Positions 11,722-21,645 of a stretch of DNA of 64,000 nucleotides are shown in pieces (the first letter of the stretch is position 1; the number at the start of each line of letters is the position of its first letter). Under the pieces are notes generated by a model. It was not told the DNA's origin and made no database searches. It was given only the letters and a program-made list of their open reading frames with translations. The translations under genes and the position numbers were made by a program. The stretch is from Dactylonectria macrodidyma (Eukaryota > Ascomycota > Sordariomycetes > Hypocreales > Nectriaceae): NCBI GenBank assembly GCA_020744425.1, contig JAGMUV010000017.1, positions 496,001 to 560,000 of the forward strand. The letters are read 5' to 3'.

Positions 11722-14034
11722 ATGAGTCCTCCTCCCTTCAAGTACGAACCACTCAGCGCCAGCGACTGCATCCGCCTGGTTCATCTCAGCAAACACAACG
11801 AGGCTCCGCACGGATTCAAGGTCCGATTGAGCGAGACTAATCTTCGCGGGGGCACCGTCTTCCATGCTCTGTCCTACACATGGGGTCTCCCATACCAGGT
11901 CGACCTTGCCGACCTGGAGAAGCCGAATCCTAACAGCGGTGAGATTTTCGCCATCCAGGTTGACGGCAACGACGGCCAGGAAGTCACCGTCACCGAAAAT
12001 GCCTTCTACGTCCTGAAGCAGCTGGTCATCAACGCCAAGGAGGAATCCATCATGCCCATCTGGGTTGACGCCCTTTGCATCAATCAGTGCGACGAGGTCG
12101 AGAAGTCGTCCCAGGTCAACATGATGAGCGACATCTACTCCTTGGCATCGCAAGTCGTCGTCTGGCTGGGCAAAGACGACCCAGCTCCACGATTTCTCAC
12201 GATGCATTCGAATCGAGAGCTGGATCAGTTCTTGACCGACGTCGCAATGGAAAAGCGAGATGCCATCCCCACCACCGATACTTTAGATAAGATGGGCCTG
12301 GAATCGCTCCAAGATTGGCAGGAGATGTGGTTCGAATATGTTTCATTCTACCGCCGTCAACGCTACTTCCGTCGAGCGTGGATCATCCAGGAGACTGCCC
12401 TTGCCCGCGAAATCACCGTCCTGTGTGGCAGCCACACGCTGGACTGGACCCGGCTAGTCGTCATCGGTAACCTGTTGCATGTCTCCAAGTTGGCGGCTCA
12501 ATGGAGTCTTCTCGGCAGCCACAGCGACATGTTTACCCAGAAGCCCGGTTGGAGTCCCGGCAACGAGATACGACAGCTGCACACGTTCCGTACCGATCAC
12601 CGACTCAACGGGGGGCTGCCGATGCACTTGCACCAGACCAAGGCCAACTTCATGCGAGGAAGACAGGATCGCGAGACCGACGACGTGGCCACCGAGGCGT
12701 TGCTCAAGTCCCTCGGCGCCTTGGGGGACAAGCACCACAAGGAGTACGCCTATTTCGCTCTGGTGTTGCGCCAGTTCTCCGATTACCAAACCACGGACAA
12801 GAGGGATCACGTCTTTGCCGCCTTAGCATTTTGCCGCCCATTCTTCACCAAGGCCGGGATGGAGCCGCCCATCACGCCCAGCTACAAGATGACCGTTCAA
12901 GAGGTCTTCACCCAAGTGACGGTGAAGCTACTCAACTCATTGCCCTTGCTGTCGCTCTTATCCTATGTCACTGAAGAAAAGAGGACGGTTCTTGGACTCC
13001 CTTCCTGGGTACCCGATTTCAGTGCTTCGTTCACAAACCGGCCACTGATTTTGAGAGGCGTCATCGTCCCGTCGGGGAAAGATTCCTCGGACGACGGAAT
13101 TTACGATGACTACGGCAAGAGCAAATACGAGCCTATCTATAACGCTTCCCGAATAAAGTGGCCCATCGAGGGCGAGAAACCACTCGTCGTCGTAGACGGG
13201 AGCAATCTCTGCGTCTTGGGCACCCGGCTTGGCTTGGTTGAGGTTATTAACCCGGCGACCTTCACGACGGCGGCCCAGTTCAGCTATCTGCCATACCTAG
13301 AATTCGCAGTCACTACCCTGCCCAGATTCTACAGCCCGACAGGACAACCACGCTCAGAGGCCCTCTGGCGGACCATGTTCGGGAACTACGGCGACTGGGA
13401 GAAGGAGTATCCCGCCTCGTTCTTCACCGGCGCCGCTTGGTTCCGCCAACATGTCCTCGAAAACCTCGCCGCCACGACCATCAACAAGCTTGGTGAAGGC
13501 GGAGGAGACTGGGGGGGCTACTTTGCCGAGCTCATCCGCACCTCCGCGCTCCTCGGGACGCTGGCCGATGACGGTGCGGGGATAACCTTCGTTCCCAACG
13601 CGGTCGAGTTGGCCCTCCAAATCAACACGTACATGGGTAAGGTCCTTGGCGCAATCCAGGGCGTCTCCGGAGCCGAGGGCGGCGCTATGGACAACCTGGA
13701 CGCGGCACACGCGGCAGCCGCGGCGGCCAGCATAGGGACCTCTGAGGCTGAGATGATGTGTTTGGAGATGCTCGCGGCCGGGATGTCGTTGATGAACAAG
13801 GCGATGTATACAACCGGCGAGGGGGGCCTCGGGGTAGGTCCGCGTGGAATGAGGCCTGGCGACGAGGTCTGGGTTATCCGGGGAGGGAGAGTTCCGTTCG
13901 TCTTGCGACGGCGAGAGAACAGCACGGCTGGGGATGAGTTTTCATTAGTGGGGGAAACGTATTTGCACGGGGCCATGGACGGGGACATGTTGGACGAGAT
14001 GGGGGCGAGTGCGATGGAGATAGTGCTGTGCTAG
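11722..14034 (+). CDS. HET-domain (heterokaryon incompatibility) protein
   Basis: This single-exon gene encodes 770 residues and starts at the first ATG of the frame. The HET domain (PF06985) occupies roughly residues 47-250. Its signatures are A-L-S-Y-T-W-G at 49-55, I-W-V-D-A-L-C-I-N-Q at 113-122, V-V-V-W-L-G at 145-150, and the later R-R-A-W-I-I-Q-E segment. The C-terminus carries the G-D-E-V-W-V and G-E-T-Y-L-H-G-A-M-D-G blocks typical of long HET proteins. Family members act in cytosolic non-self recognition and can trigger cell death when activated; the direct partner is usually unknown. The copy looks intact and GC-rich despite lying 1 kb from the RIP block. A NACHT receptor gene follows on the same strand after about 540 bp, so a functional pairing is possible but inferred. 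Confidence 0.92.
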   Translation: MSPPPFKYEPLSASDCIRLVHLSKHNEAPHGFKVRLSETNLRGGTVFHALSYTWGLPYQVDLADLEKPNPNSGEIFAIQVDGNDGQEVTVTENAFYVLKQLVINAKEESIMPIWVDALCINQCDEVEKSSQVNMMSDIYSLASQVVVWLGKDDPAPRFLTMHSNRELDQFLTDVAMEKRDAIPTTDTLDKMGLESLQDWQEMWFEYVSFYRRQRYFRRAWIIQETALAREITVLCGSHTLDWTRLVVIGNLLHVSKLAAQWSLLGSHSDMFTQKPGWSPGNEIRQLHTFRTDHRLNGGLPMHLHQTKANFMRGRQDRETDDVATEALLKSLGALGDKHHKEYAYFALVLRQFSDYQTTDKRDHVFAALAFCRPFFTKAGMEPPITPSYKMTVQEVFTQVTVKLLNSLPLLSLLSYVTEEKRTVLGLPSWVPDFSASFTNRPLILRGVIVPSGKDSSDDGIYDDYGKSKYEPIYNASRIKWPIEGEKPLVVVDGSNLCVLGTRLGLVEVINPATFTTAAQFSYLPYLEFAVTTLPRFYSPTGQPRSEALWRTMFGNYGDWEKEYPASFFTGAAWFRQHVLENLAATTINKLGEGGGDWGGYFAELIRTSALLGTLADDGAGITFVPNAVELALQINTYMGKVLGAIQGVSGAEGGAMDNLDAAHAAAAAASIGTSEAEMMCLEMLAAGMSLMNKAMYTTGEGGLGVGPRGMRPGDEVWVIRGGRVPFVLRRRENSTAGDEFSLVGETYLHGAMDGDMLDEMGASAMEIVLC

Positions 14035-14571
14035 CGTTTATACATGGATGTCTACGTGCATGTGTGACCATATGAAGCCTGTATCTGCACATATACCTCG
14101 TAACCCCCGTATGGCCCGTTATGACAGGAGTCTCAACGCCTTCCTATTCCAACGAGGCCGAAGCTGAAGACTTCTTGATCACCTGCATTACAAGCTTCAC
14201 ACTTAACCTCGTAGTTAACCTTGCAGTTAGCCTCGCGGTTAGCCTAGCAGCTAATGCTGTAGCTCGTAGTTGTGGCTGAGACAGTGGCTTTCAATCGTGG
14301 CGAAGCGAAGGTAGTCGAGAGGGGTCAATCCAGCACCTTTCGTTCCGAAAGCCACGGCCTTGTGCGAGCTGAAGTGCATGTTGGAAATGCGGCATTTCCC
14401 ATTATCCTTCCAAGCTGGGCGTGATCTTGGACGCTTTCCCTTCGTGTTTCATACTCTTCCTTGGTTTATCAGCGCTAGAGAGGAGTTTATGATCCCTCTA
14501 CAGGCAGTACGGCCATAACAATAACTTGATCAATCGCTAGGGCCTCCTCACTCGTCAGATCCCAAGTGGCG
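14035..14571. other. Intergenic between HET and NACHT genes
   Basis: About 540 bp separate the two co-directional genes. The gap holds a short imperfect 12-nt tandem repeat (annotated separately) and presumably the promoter of the NACHT gene. No reading frame with recognisable motifs was found. Confidence 0.5.
14203..14262. repeat. Imperfect 12-bp tandem repeat, five units
   Basis: Five consecutive 12-nt units resembling TTAACCTCGTAG run from 14203 to 14262. The first four share TTARCCT as a core; the fifth is more diverged. The tract sits about 310 bp upstream of the NACHT-gene start codon. It may be a plain minisatellite or a cluster of regulatory sites. Confidence 0.7.
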
Positions 14572-17500
14572 ATGGATCCCATCAGTGCAGTGGGCATAGC
14601 CGCTGCGGTGATTCAGTTTCTAGACTTCGGCAGCCGTCTCCTAACTAGGACTTGGCGGAACTATCGGGCCCCTTCAGGCATGGCTGCGCAGGCAGTCAAA
14701 GTATCACAAGTCGCTGAGGATTTTCACTCTTTGGTCCGCGAGTTTCAGGACGCAGAAGCTAGGCTGTCTCTTGTATCTCACCCTAATATGGCTGACGACT
14801 ACTTCATGCGGATTTGCCAAGAATGTGAGAGTATCGCATCTAAATTCAGTGGCGGGTTTGACCGTATTCGAAAAGCCGGTCAGGACGAATTTGTTTTCGA
14901 AGACTCGGTCCAAGAAAGTCCGATCCGGGCTGCCTTCAACGCTGTTTGGAAAGAGGCGCCAACTAAAGATTTACAAGCAAGGCTCAAAAATACGCGAGAA
15001 GAGGCAGCGAATGCTGCTGTGTTCAGTCTTTGGTAAGGTTTCTCTGCTCTACCCTACCAACGCATAGGCTTTGACCTAAGTTACCTAAACAGGCTGGATT
15101 CAAAGCACAGAAAGATGGTGGACGTGAAGTTTGGCGAGAAATTGGACACTTTGATTGCAACTCTCCGCCGAGTTGAAGCTGTTACGGCGCAACTAGCCGA
15201 CCCCCCCGCGGATGCCACAGAGACCGCTTTATCGGACGATGTCATATATTCTCGCGCGGATGGACTGGTCATAGGTGCTCTCAACAGTTCGTCTCCGGTC
15301 GCCTTAAAGATTCGAGACGAGATGAGCGAGATGTTGTGGGATCCTAAGACGCTGCCCACAAATGCTACGGAAGCTGGTGGTGGCTCCTCTGTAGACCAGC
15401 CCCTGATGAACCCAGTCTCAATCCGCAAGGCCCTTCTCAAGAGTCTCAATTTCGACACAATGGAGGTTCGATCCGAAGGGATCCCAGAAAGATTTGAGAA
15501 GACTTGCGAATGGGTTTTCAAGGACACTCCCATCCAACAGGACGGCCGTTCCCTCTGGAGCAGCTTCCCCGCATGGCTTGAAGGCCATTGCGACAAGCCG
15601 TACTGGATCACTGGCAAACCCGGGTCTGGCAAATCGACAACAATGAAGTATATCCTCCAAAGCGAAGAGCTGAAGACGCACCTAAATTACTGGACGAAAG
15701 GTATACCATTGGTTATTGGAAGCTTCTATGCTTGGAACTCCGGGTCTGACCTGCAGAAATCACGAGAAGGGCTTATGAGGACGATACTCCATCAGGTTCT
15801 AGCCGATAACCTGGACTGGATCCCTCTCGTGGCACCGAGGCGATGGGCCTGGTTCAACGCCTTGCGCTCCATCACTCATTCTCCGCCTTGGACAATGTGG
15901 GAGCTTGAAGAATCATTCTACCGTCTTTTCGCCATCCACCATAATCAATTCCGACTTGCCCTCTTCGTCGACGGCCTCGATGAGTTTAACATCCCGCCTG
16001 TCGCGATCGTGGAGCTTATCAATGACATCAACTCACGCGGAAACGTCAAAGTCTGCGTAGCGAGCCGTCCTTGGACCGAGTTCAACGATGCGTTTCGCCA
16101 GAGTCCCGGCATGGAAATTCATCTGCTGACCAACCACGACATTGCCACATTCGTTAATAGCCAACTACACCGAAACCAAGGCTTCAAGGAGCTGAGGGAG
16201 GTATACCCCGCACAAGCCTCAAGTATTGCCGAAACGCTCACTACTAAGGCCAACGGGGTCTTTCTGTGGGTTTCCCTAGTTGTCCAATCCCTAGTGATTG
16301 GTCTGTCGGAAGGCGAGAGTTTGTCGACCCTCCAGACGGTTCTAGACAAACTACCTACAGACATTCACTCCCTGTACGATGCCATCTGGGAACGGATCAG
16401 CCCAAGAAATAAGGCAGACGGTTCGGCAATGCTGCAGATGGTTGACATGTGTCATGGGCCATTGTCCTGGTTTATCCTATGGCTGGCAGACGAGTGGCAT
16501 TCGAGCTCCCTCTCTGGAGAGCTGCTCGCACGGGAGGCGAGATCCTCTGCTTTGAAGCTGCTGAAGCGGAGAATCGATACCAGAACAAGGGGAATATTGG
16601 AGTTGAGTTCCCCCAGGGTTAACCGCGCCACTGTTAATTTCACACATCGGACGGCCAATGACTGGGCTCGGCGGGGAGACGTATGGCAACGAATTTGCTC
16701 GTCCACACCAGACACCTTCGATGCTGCCCTATGTCTTCTGCACGGCGAATCGGCCTCTCTTTCGTATCCCGACTGGATCTCAGTCGGTCGCTTTGATGAT
16801 GCATGGATAACGGCTTGTCGTACCCTGTGGTACGCGTCGCAAGTCAAGACCAGCGCTGCCAATGACGATTCTGTGGTCCAAATCCTTGACAAGCTGGATT
16901 TAGAGATGGCAAGAATATTTTCGTCGTCATGGACCTGGTGTTTGTTGCATCAGAACGACCCGGTCCCCAGGCAACAACCTCACTGGTCTTCAACCCAATG
17001 CATCCTACGTACGAGCTCTCAGCCGTTCGGAGTCAAATTCGAGAGCAGCTTCCTCTGCCTGGTTGCGCAGTTTTCCATACTCCCTTATGTCCGGGTCAAA
17101 ACGAAGTCTTGGAACGCCGTATTTCAAGAACGAGGCTCAAAAGATTCTCTTGGACTGGTAGAGAGCGCCACCCTCGGGTTCTTGCATTTTATGCCTGAAG
17201 ATATTATGCCTGCTTCTCGCCGACTCCCGCAAATTCCAGTGGCTCAAAGACTGGAAATGGTTAGCTTTCTTTTGGATCAAGGCATGTCGTCCTCTATGGC
17301 ACATGGGAGAAACGGGATTCGGGCACCGCTCAGGAACCTAATCCGAAACAAGAGGGAGGATAATTACTATAAATCAGAAGTTCTCAGGTTGCTTGAACAG
17401 AGCCGTGGTTGGACGAAAATCAAGTCTTTTCTGAGCCACATTTTGGGGTCTAGAAGTGGACGGTTTGGTCACTCGCGAGGCAGCAACTGCGAACGCAAAT

Positions 17501-17616
17501 GTTGTGCTCCATCTCCAGATTCTCGTCCAGCTCACCCTCCCCATCATAGTCGAGTTTGTGGGGACGATTGTGGCAAGCATGGTGCTGGCGAGAAGCAGCG
17601 ATGTGTTGCTGCTTAG
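14572..17616 (+). CDS. NACHT-domain STAND (NLR-like) receptor
   Basis: This two-exon gene (14572-15032 and 15093-17616) has a 60-nt GTAAGG..CAG intron, and splicing restores a Trp codon in frame. The protein is 994 residues. The frame opens two codons earlier with GTG, so the ATG at 14572 was chosen. Residues 1-160 match the helical fungal N-terminal domain that precedes NACHT modules (D-P-I-S-A-V-G-I-A-A-A-V-I-Q-F). The P-loop G-K-P-G-S-G-K-S-T lies at about 328-336 and Walker B L-F-V-D-G-L-D-E-F at about 444-452. No WD40, ankyrin or TPR repeats follow; the architecture fits the NACHT class with a helical C-terminus. Such proteins are cytosolic NTP-dependent switches in immunity or allorecognition. 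The last 50 residues are basic and Cys-rich, and another frame stays open there, so a 3' splice or frameshift is possible. Confidence 0.88.
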
Positions 17617-18356
17617 CACCATCGCGCGTGAAACGTGTTTCTGGCAACCTGAACAGGACGAACGTGAGTGCTTGCTATTGAGATGCTGCTCAAGGGATTT
17701 AAAAGTTCTAAGGAACCGATTGCAGGGCGTTCAGTACTCCGTACTAAAACCTAGTCTGTTCCCCGGAAATCTTTCGTTTAGAGTTAACATTAGCAGGGTA
17801 GTGCTAAGCGCCGAGTAATTCGAAGTTAGTGATCTCACGGCCCAGCTCAGGCCAGGCGGCGGTCTGGAATAGTAGTAATGTACCCAAATTGCTTACATAG
17901 ACCGTGGCAATATTCCTTAGAATGCCTTTACCAAACATTGCACCTTTTCCACAGCCGATAAAAATATACGCCTCCTTCGCCGCCGAGTCCAAGAAACGCG
18001 GACTGCAGCTGTACATTGGCGAAGTGCAAGACGAGAACACGCTGTACGCCGTGACGAACGGACCCGACGCCAACGCCGAGTCGCTCCAGCTGCAGATTGC
18101 AAACTACTACCCGCCAGCGACGACGGCGCGGCTGCTGCGGCAAGTATCAAAGCCGTGCGCCCTTTGAACAGCTCCCGGTGTCTGGCTTGGGTTCCACTGT
18201 GCACCCCGTACTGCCGCTCGGACATCGACAGTCTTGAATGGAACTTCAAATATGAATGGGCTTTGGTTACCGCATCTGCGCGATCCCTGAATGCAACTCG
18301 GAACTCGGACCAGGATTATACTACTCTCCATGTTATCCAATCTCTCTATGTCTTCG
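17617..18356. other. Intergenic between convergent NACHT and P450 genes
   Basis: Two convergent genes end at either side. The middle contains a markedly GC-rich island (about 17960-18150), annotated separately as a possible gene fragment. Otherwise only short frames occur. Confidence 0.5.
17922..18167 (+). pseudogene. Possible gene fragment in GC-rich island
   Basis: An 81-codon frame from the ATG at 17922 has coding-like, GC3-rich codon use between about 17960 and 18150, unlike its AT-richer surroundings. It reads as an amphipathic segment with an acidic middle and no motif I recognise. The abrupt loss of coding character on both sides suggests a relic of a larger gene rather than a complete small protein. 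A small genuine gene cannot be excluded. Confidence 0.25.
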
Positions 18357-19967
18357 CTATCCTGAGGCAAGAGACACCCGAGTCTTGCTGTCGCCCATCT
18401 CCAAAGCCCAATCTCCCGCCCATGCCTCTCGCTCTTTGACTTCAACCTGCACATCCTTCTTGGGGTTATACATCGTCACCATATCTCCGACATTGACAGC
18501 GGGATTCCTTTCCCATCGACCCGTACCCGCGGGAACCATGTCAACTCTCATGGCAAGAGAAGCCACAACGATGAGAATCTCCGTCGCAGCAAACTGCCGT
18601 GCAGGACACAAGTGAGGCGGCGCACCCCACGCAAAGAAGCTGCTCGGTGAGATAGGCTTTCGGTCGTCTCTCGGCACGAAGCGGTACGGGTCGAAGACGT
18701 CGACCGTATCGCCCCAAATCTCCGGGTTGGTATGGATGGGGTTTCCTGGCATTTGCACAAAGTTTCCAGCCTTCAAAAGGTACTTTCCATCTAGCAGCGT
18801 ATCGGCGGTGACTTTGCGGATGTTGGCGTGGATGTGTCTTGTTCTCTGCGTCTCTTGGAAGACCGACAGCAGCAATGGGCACTTGGTCTTCAATGCCGAC
18901 ACATTCAGTCTGAAGCCGGACTCTTTGCTCCCGCTGACTGCATGTTCAACAAGCTGTGTACGTACTTCTTCCAGCACCTCTAGGCGCGAGAACAACTCAT
19001 ATGTGGCCCAGTACAAAGCCGGTGCCGTGTTGGCAAACGCAGCAGTCCCAAAAGTCGCCTGCTGCTTGCAAATATCTTCCTCGCAGACGCCAGCTTCGCG
19101 CATAATGCGGGTTCTCGAGAGGAAGATCTCGGACGAGTCATCGGGGACGTTGTTGCAGTACTCACGGAAAGCTTGGAAGACGATTTCCCTGGCGGCATAG
19201 CCTTTGCGAGTAAGATCCAGACCGACCATGTGAGAGGGGAGGTAGACTTGCCATTCCCTATTCGGCATATGAGTTGGCATGGTTCTGGCGAATGGGAAAT
19301 TTGACTTACCAAAATGCAGCCTCTACTTTGGGGTCGCGAAAAGGATGTACCTCGCCCCAAACACCACAGCTGCTCGCCTGCACGACAGCGTGTCTTGTCC
19401 ATTCCAGAAGAAAAACCTTGTTTGTGCCAGAACGCACCAACTCGTCAATATCATGCATGACGCGCTTCCCCATTCTCAAGTTCTGTTTATCGAGGAATTG
19501 CCCAGGACCTAACGCGATCTTGACGCCATGGCTCAGGTCATCCACCACGTCGGTACCGAAAATCTCATATGTTTCATTCGTGACATCTCCCATTATTTTG
19601 GCTGCCGTCTGCATGAACGGCCGAAATGAAAGTGTCTTGGATGACTTTTGGATCATGGGTGTGAGACGCCGCGTTTTGACGACATAGAGCTTTGTCCTCA
19701 GGATACTGAGGGTATAGATCTCGGCTTTTGTCTTTTTGCTTTTGGCCATTGTTAGCAGTCATTTTCGCTACCTGTCATTTTCGCTTACCTTGTGTCGCCG
19801 TAGTACGCCATCCCCTTCTGGATCATGCCCAGCAAATGGCCGATCAATGGTATATGAGGCTGGATACGCTGAGGCTCCCGAGGATCATCAAACAGCGTCA
19901 GGGCCCATTCTGCCGCATACGCAAGCAAAACGAGCCCAGCGAAACTGTACGCAATCTCACGGAGCAT
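18357..19967 (-). CDS. Cytochrome P450, membrane-anchored
   Basis: Three minus-strand exons (19967-19789, 19738-19310, 19257-18357) join in frame across introns of 50 and 52 nt to give 502 residues, the usual P450 length. The open frame begins upstream with TTG; the first ATG at 19967 places an N-terminal hydrophobic anchor at residues 2-22, then an I-P-L-I-G-H hinge-type motif. Further marks are an A-N-T-x-P-A I-helix variant near 278 lacking the classical acidic-Thr pair, an E-T-Q-R ExxR at 338-341 and the haem loop with Cys420 (G-A-P-P-H-L-C-P-A-R). This loop and I-helix resemble fungal P450s of the CYP7/CYP8-like group. It would act at the endoplasmic reticulum with a P450 reductase; the substrate is unknown. 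It is divergent from the GMC oxidoreductase gene. Confidence 0.92.
19741..19788 (-). repeat. Short direct duplication inside P450 intron 1
   Basis: The first intron of the P450 gene contains GCGAAAATGAC twice, 16 nt apart, before the CTAAC branch point. It looks like a small tandem duplication within the 50-nt intron and leaves the splice sites intact. Confidence 0.6.
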
Positions 19968-21259
19968 GATCAATGGCAATTTTCCCCCTCGAATGGAGTT
20001 GCGGGGAACTTTGGACTCTTCATTCACATATTTATCCAAGGAGAACGATTCCCCGATAAGATAGCCTAAGCGAGTCCCACCTCTAGGATGTTAGAGATCC
20101 CGAATACGAGCAGGTTGCCAACGATTCTTGGCGCTTATGTTGGATTATTCACTGTGCTGTGTTTGGACAGCTCGGTTTGATGACGCCGGATAAGCGACTT
20201 TAGCTTTCCACCATTGGCCTCGGCCTTTGCTAGTTTCGGATCCATTTTTCGTTGGTGTCAGCGAATACCGGCTAAATCCCCCAGGAGCACAGTGACAAGA
20301 ATCAGCATTCTCTCCGTTCATTCCATCGGACATTCTGTATAAAATGCATAAGTAGTGCAATGTGCATAGATCCGTGATGATGACATTGTGGGTATCGTGG
20401 GGCCCCGCGATGCGATGTGCAACCCACGCTAGAAGAACGGGAACAATGGTGCCGTATTCGCATTCCACCATCGGAAATGACATTAAACAATCTCCTGCAT
20501 ATCAATGCTTTAGTTGGACCTAAGTTTTCCTGAAAGGGCTCTACCACCAAACCCACATGGAGTGCGATGTGAACTCAAGGCTATGGTTTTCCAGTCTGGG
20601 TTGAGTCGAGACTGGACACTGAAAGATCATTAAATCATAACGCGCTTGTCTTCCAAATTTATGGTTAAAAGGCGATTTGTGTGTTCCCTAGCCTGAACTT
20701 TTGATGCCACTCTTCCTTGCCACTTTTAGGTTCTTGAAGGTGCATCAGTGTGAGCCCGAGGTAATTCCAGGATCCAAGGTTGTCCAGCCATGCTCAATGC
20801 GTACAGCTAACTCTCAAGATTGCTGCCTTGGCTACCCTAGAGGAGACTCAAATGTTCTCAAAACTGGATGTAGAGCGAGACCACGCGGACTGGTAGGGAA
20901 GGCCGGCTAGACTAGGAACCTTGAATGCCGACATATCTATTACCTTCGTAGAGCAAGGCGCGAATGGAAAGCGACATCTACGGACACCAATTGCCTTGGA
21001 GCGAACCAGAGATGAGCCACAAACCACAGGAATGCTCTGCAACTGAGACTCGTAGACTTCAAAGGCAGTAAGAGTGATTCATAAAAATTACGTGCGCTAA
21101 GGTGTTGGCTATGTACGAGGCATCCAGCCGCTTAAACGAGAAGTGCGCAGCACGTTGTTGGGGGCACTCGGTGGAATAGCAGACAATGTTTGGCACGGAA
21201 TTATTTGGCGGTGTTCACACGGACGTCGCAAAGCCGATCCGACTATGAAAATGCCCGCA

Positions 21260-21287
21260 TCGGATTTATAGTTGCAGATAAATCCGA
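21260..21287. promoter_or_regulatory. Perfect inverted repeat upstream of GMC gene
   Basis: The arms TCGGATTTAT and ATAAATCCGA are perfect 10-nt complements separated by 8 nt, about 360 bp upstream of the GMC start codon. The arms carry CGG and CCG triplets in inverted orientation, the half-sites used by Zn2Cys6 regulators. The CGG-CCG spacing is longer than usual, so a regulator site is only a suggestion. Confidence 0.4.
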
Positions 21288-21555
21288 CGACGCGTCAGGG
21301 ATGCTGATATGCTTACTCAAGATCGCCATGTTTGGCTCGATGGTGTGGGGGATGTAAGCAACTGCCGTTCTGTCATAGGACGCACGCGGAGGCAGTGCAG
21401 TGCGGCTTCACTTTATTCATCGACTTGGCGACCCCATCCATGCCAATATCAACGAATTTGGATCTCTGCGAAGTATAGCGATGGAGGATGATTTGGTTGA
21501 GCGTGATGGATGACCAAGGCGCAGGACAGTATGGAGGACTAGCAAAGCAATTAGA

Positions 21556-21561
21556 TATAAA
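21556..21561 (+). promoter_or_regulatory. TATA box of GMC oxidoreductase gene
   Basis: TATAAA in an A-rich context lies 85-90 bp upstream of the ATG. A C/A-rich leader (about 21598-21645) follows, as in many fungal 5' UTRs. Confidence 0.6.
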
Positions 21562-21645
21562 AGCATCTGTTTCCCACGCGTTCAAAATTCGGGCAATCAG
21601 CTCAAGCACCCTCACAACTCACACTCAACCAGAAAACAAATCATC

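Larger units (their letters stand above)
19968..21645. other. Divergent intergenic region, P450 and GMC oxidoreductase
   Basis: These 1.68 kb lie between the start codons of the minus-strand P450 and the plus-strand GMC gene and contain no convincing reading frame. They hold a TATA box close to the GMC gene, a perfect inverted repeat at 21260-21287, and CCGGCTAA/CCGGCTAG words at 20268 and 20903. The region probably contains both promoters and possibly shared regulator sites. Confidence 0.55.

Noticed and set aside
11707..12207. 166-codon minus-strand frame over the HET gene
   Set aside because: Antisense of a conserved HET domain; no motif of its own.
14566..14571. GTG start two codons before the NACHT ATG, and similar TTG/GTG starts elsewhere (e.g. 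27009, 41605, 48315, 49663, 61418)
   Set aside because: Eukaryotic nuclear genes start at ATG; the first in-frame ATG was used in each case.
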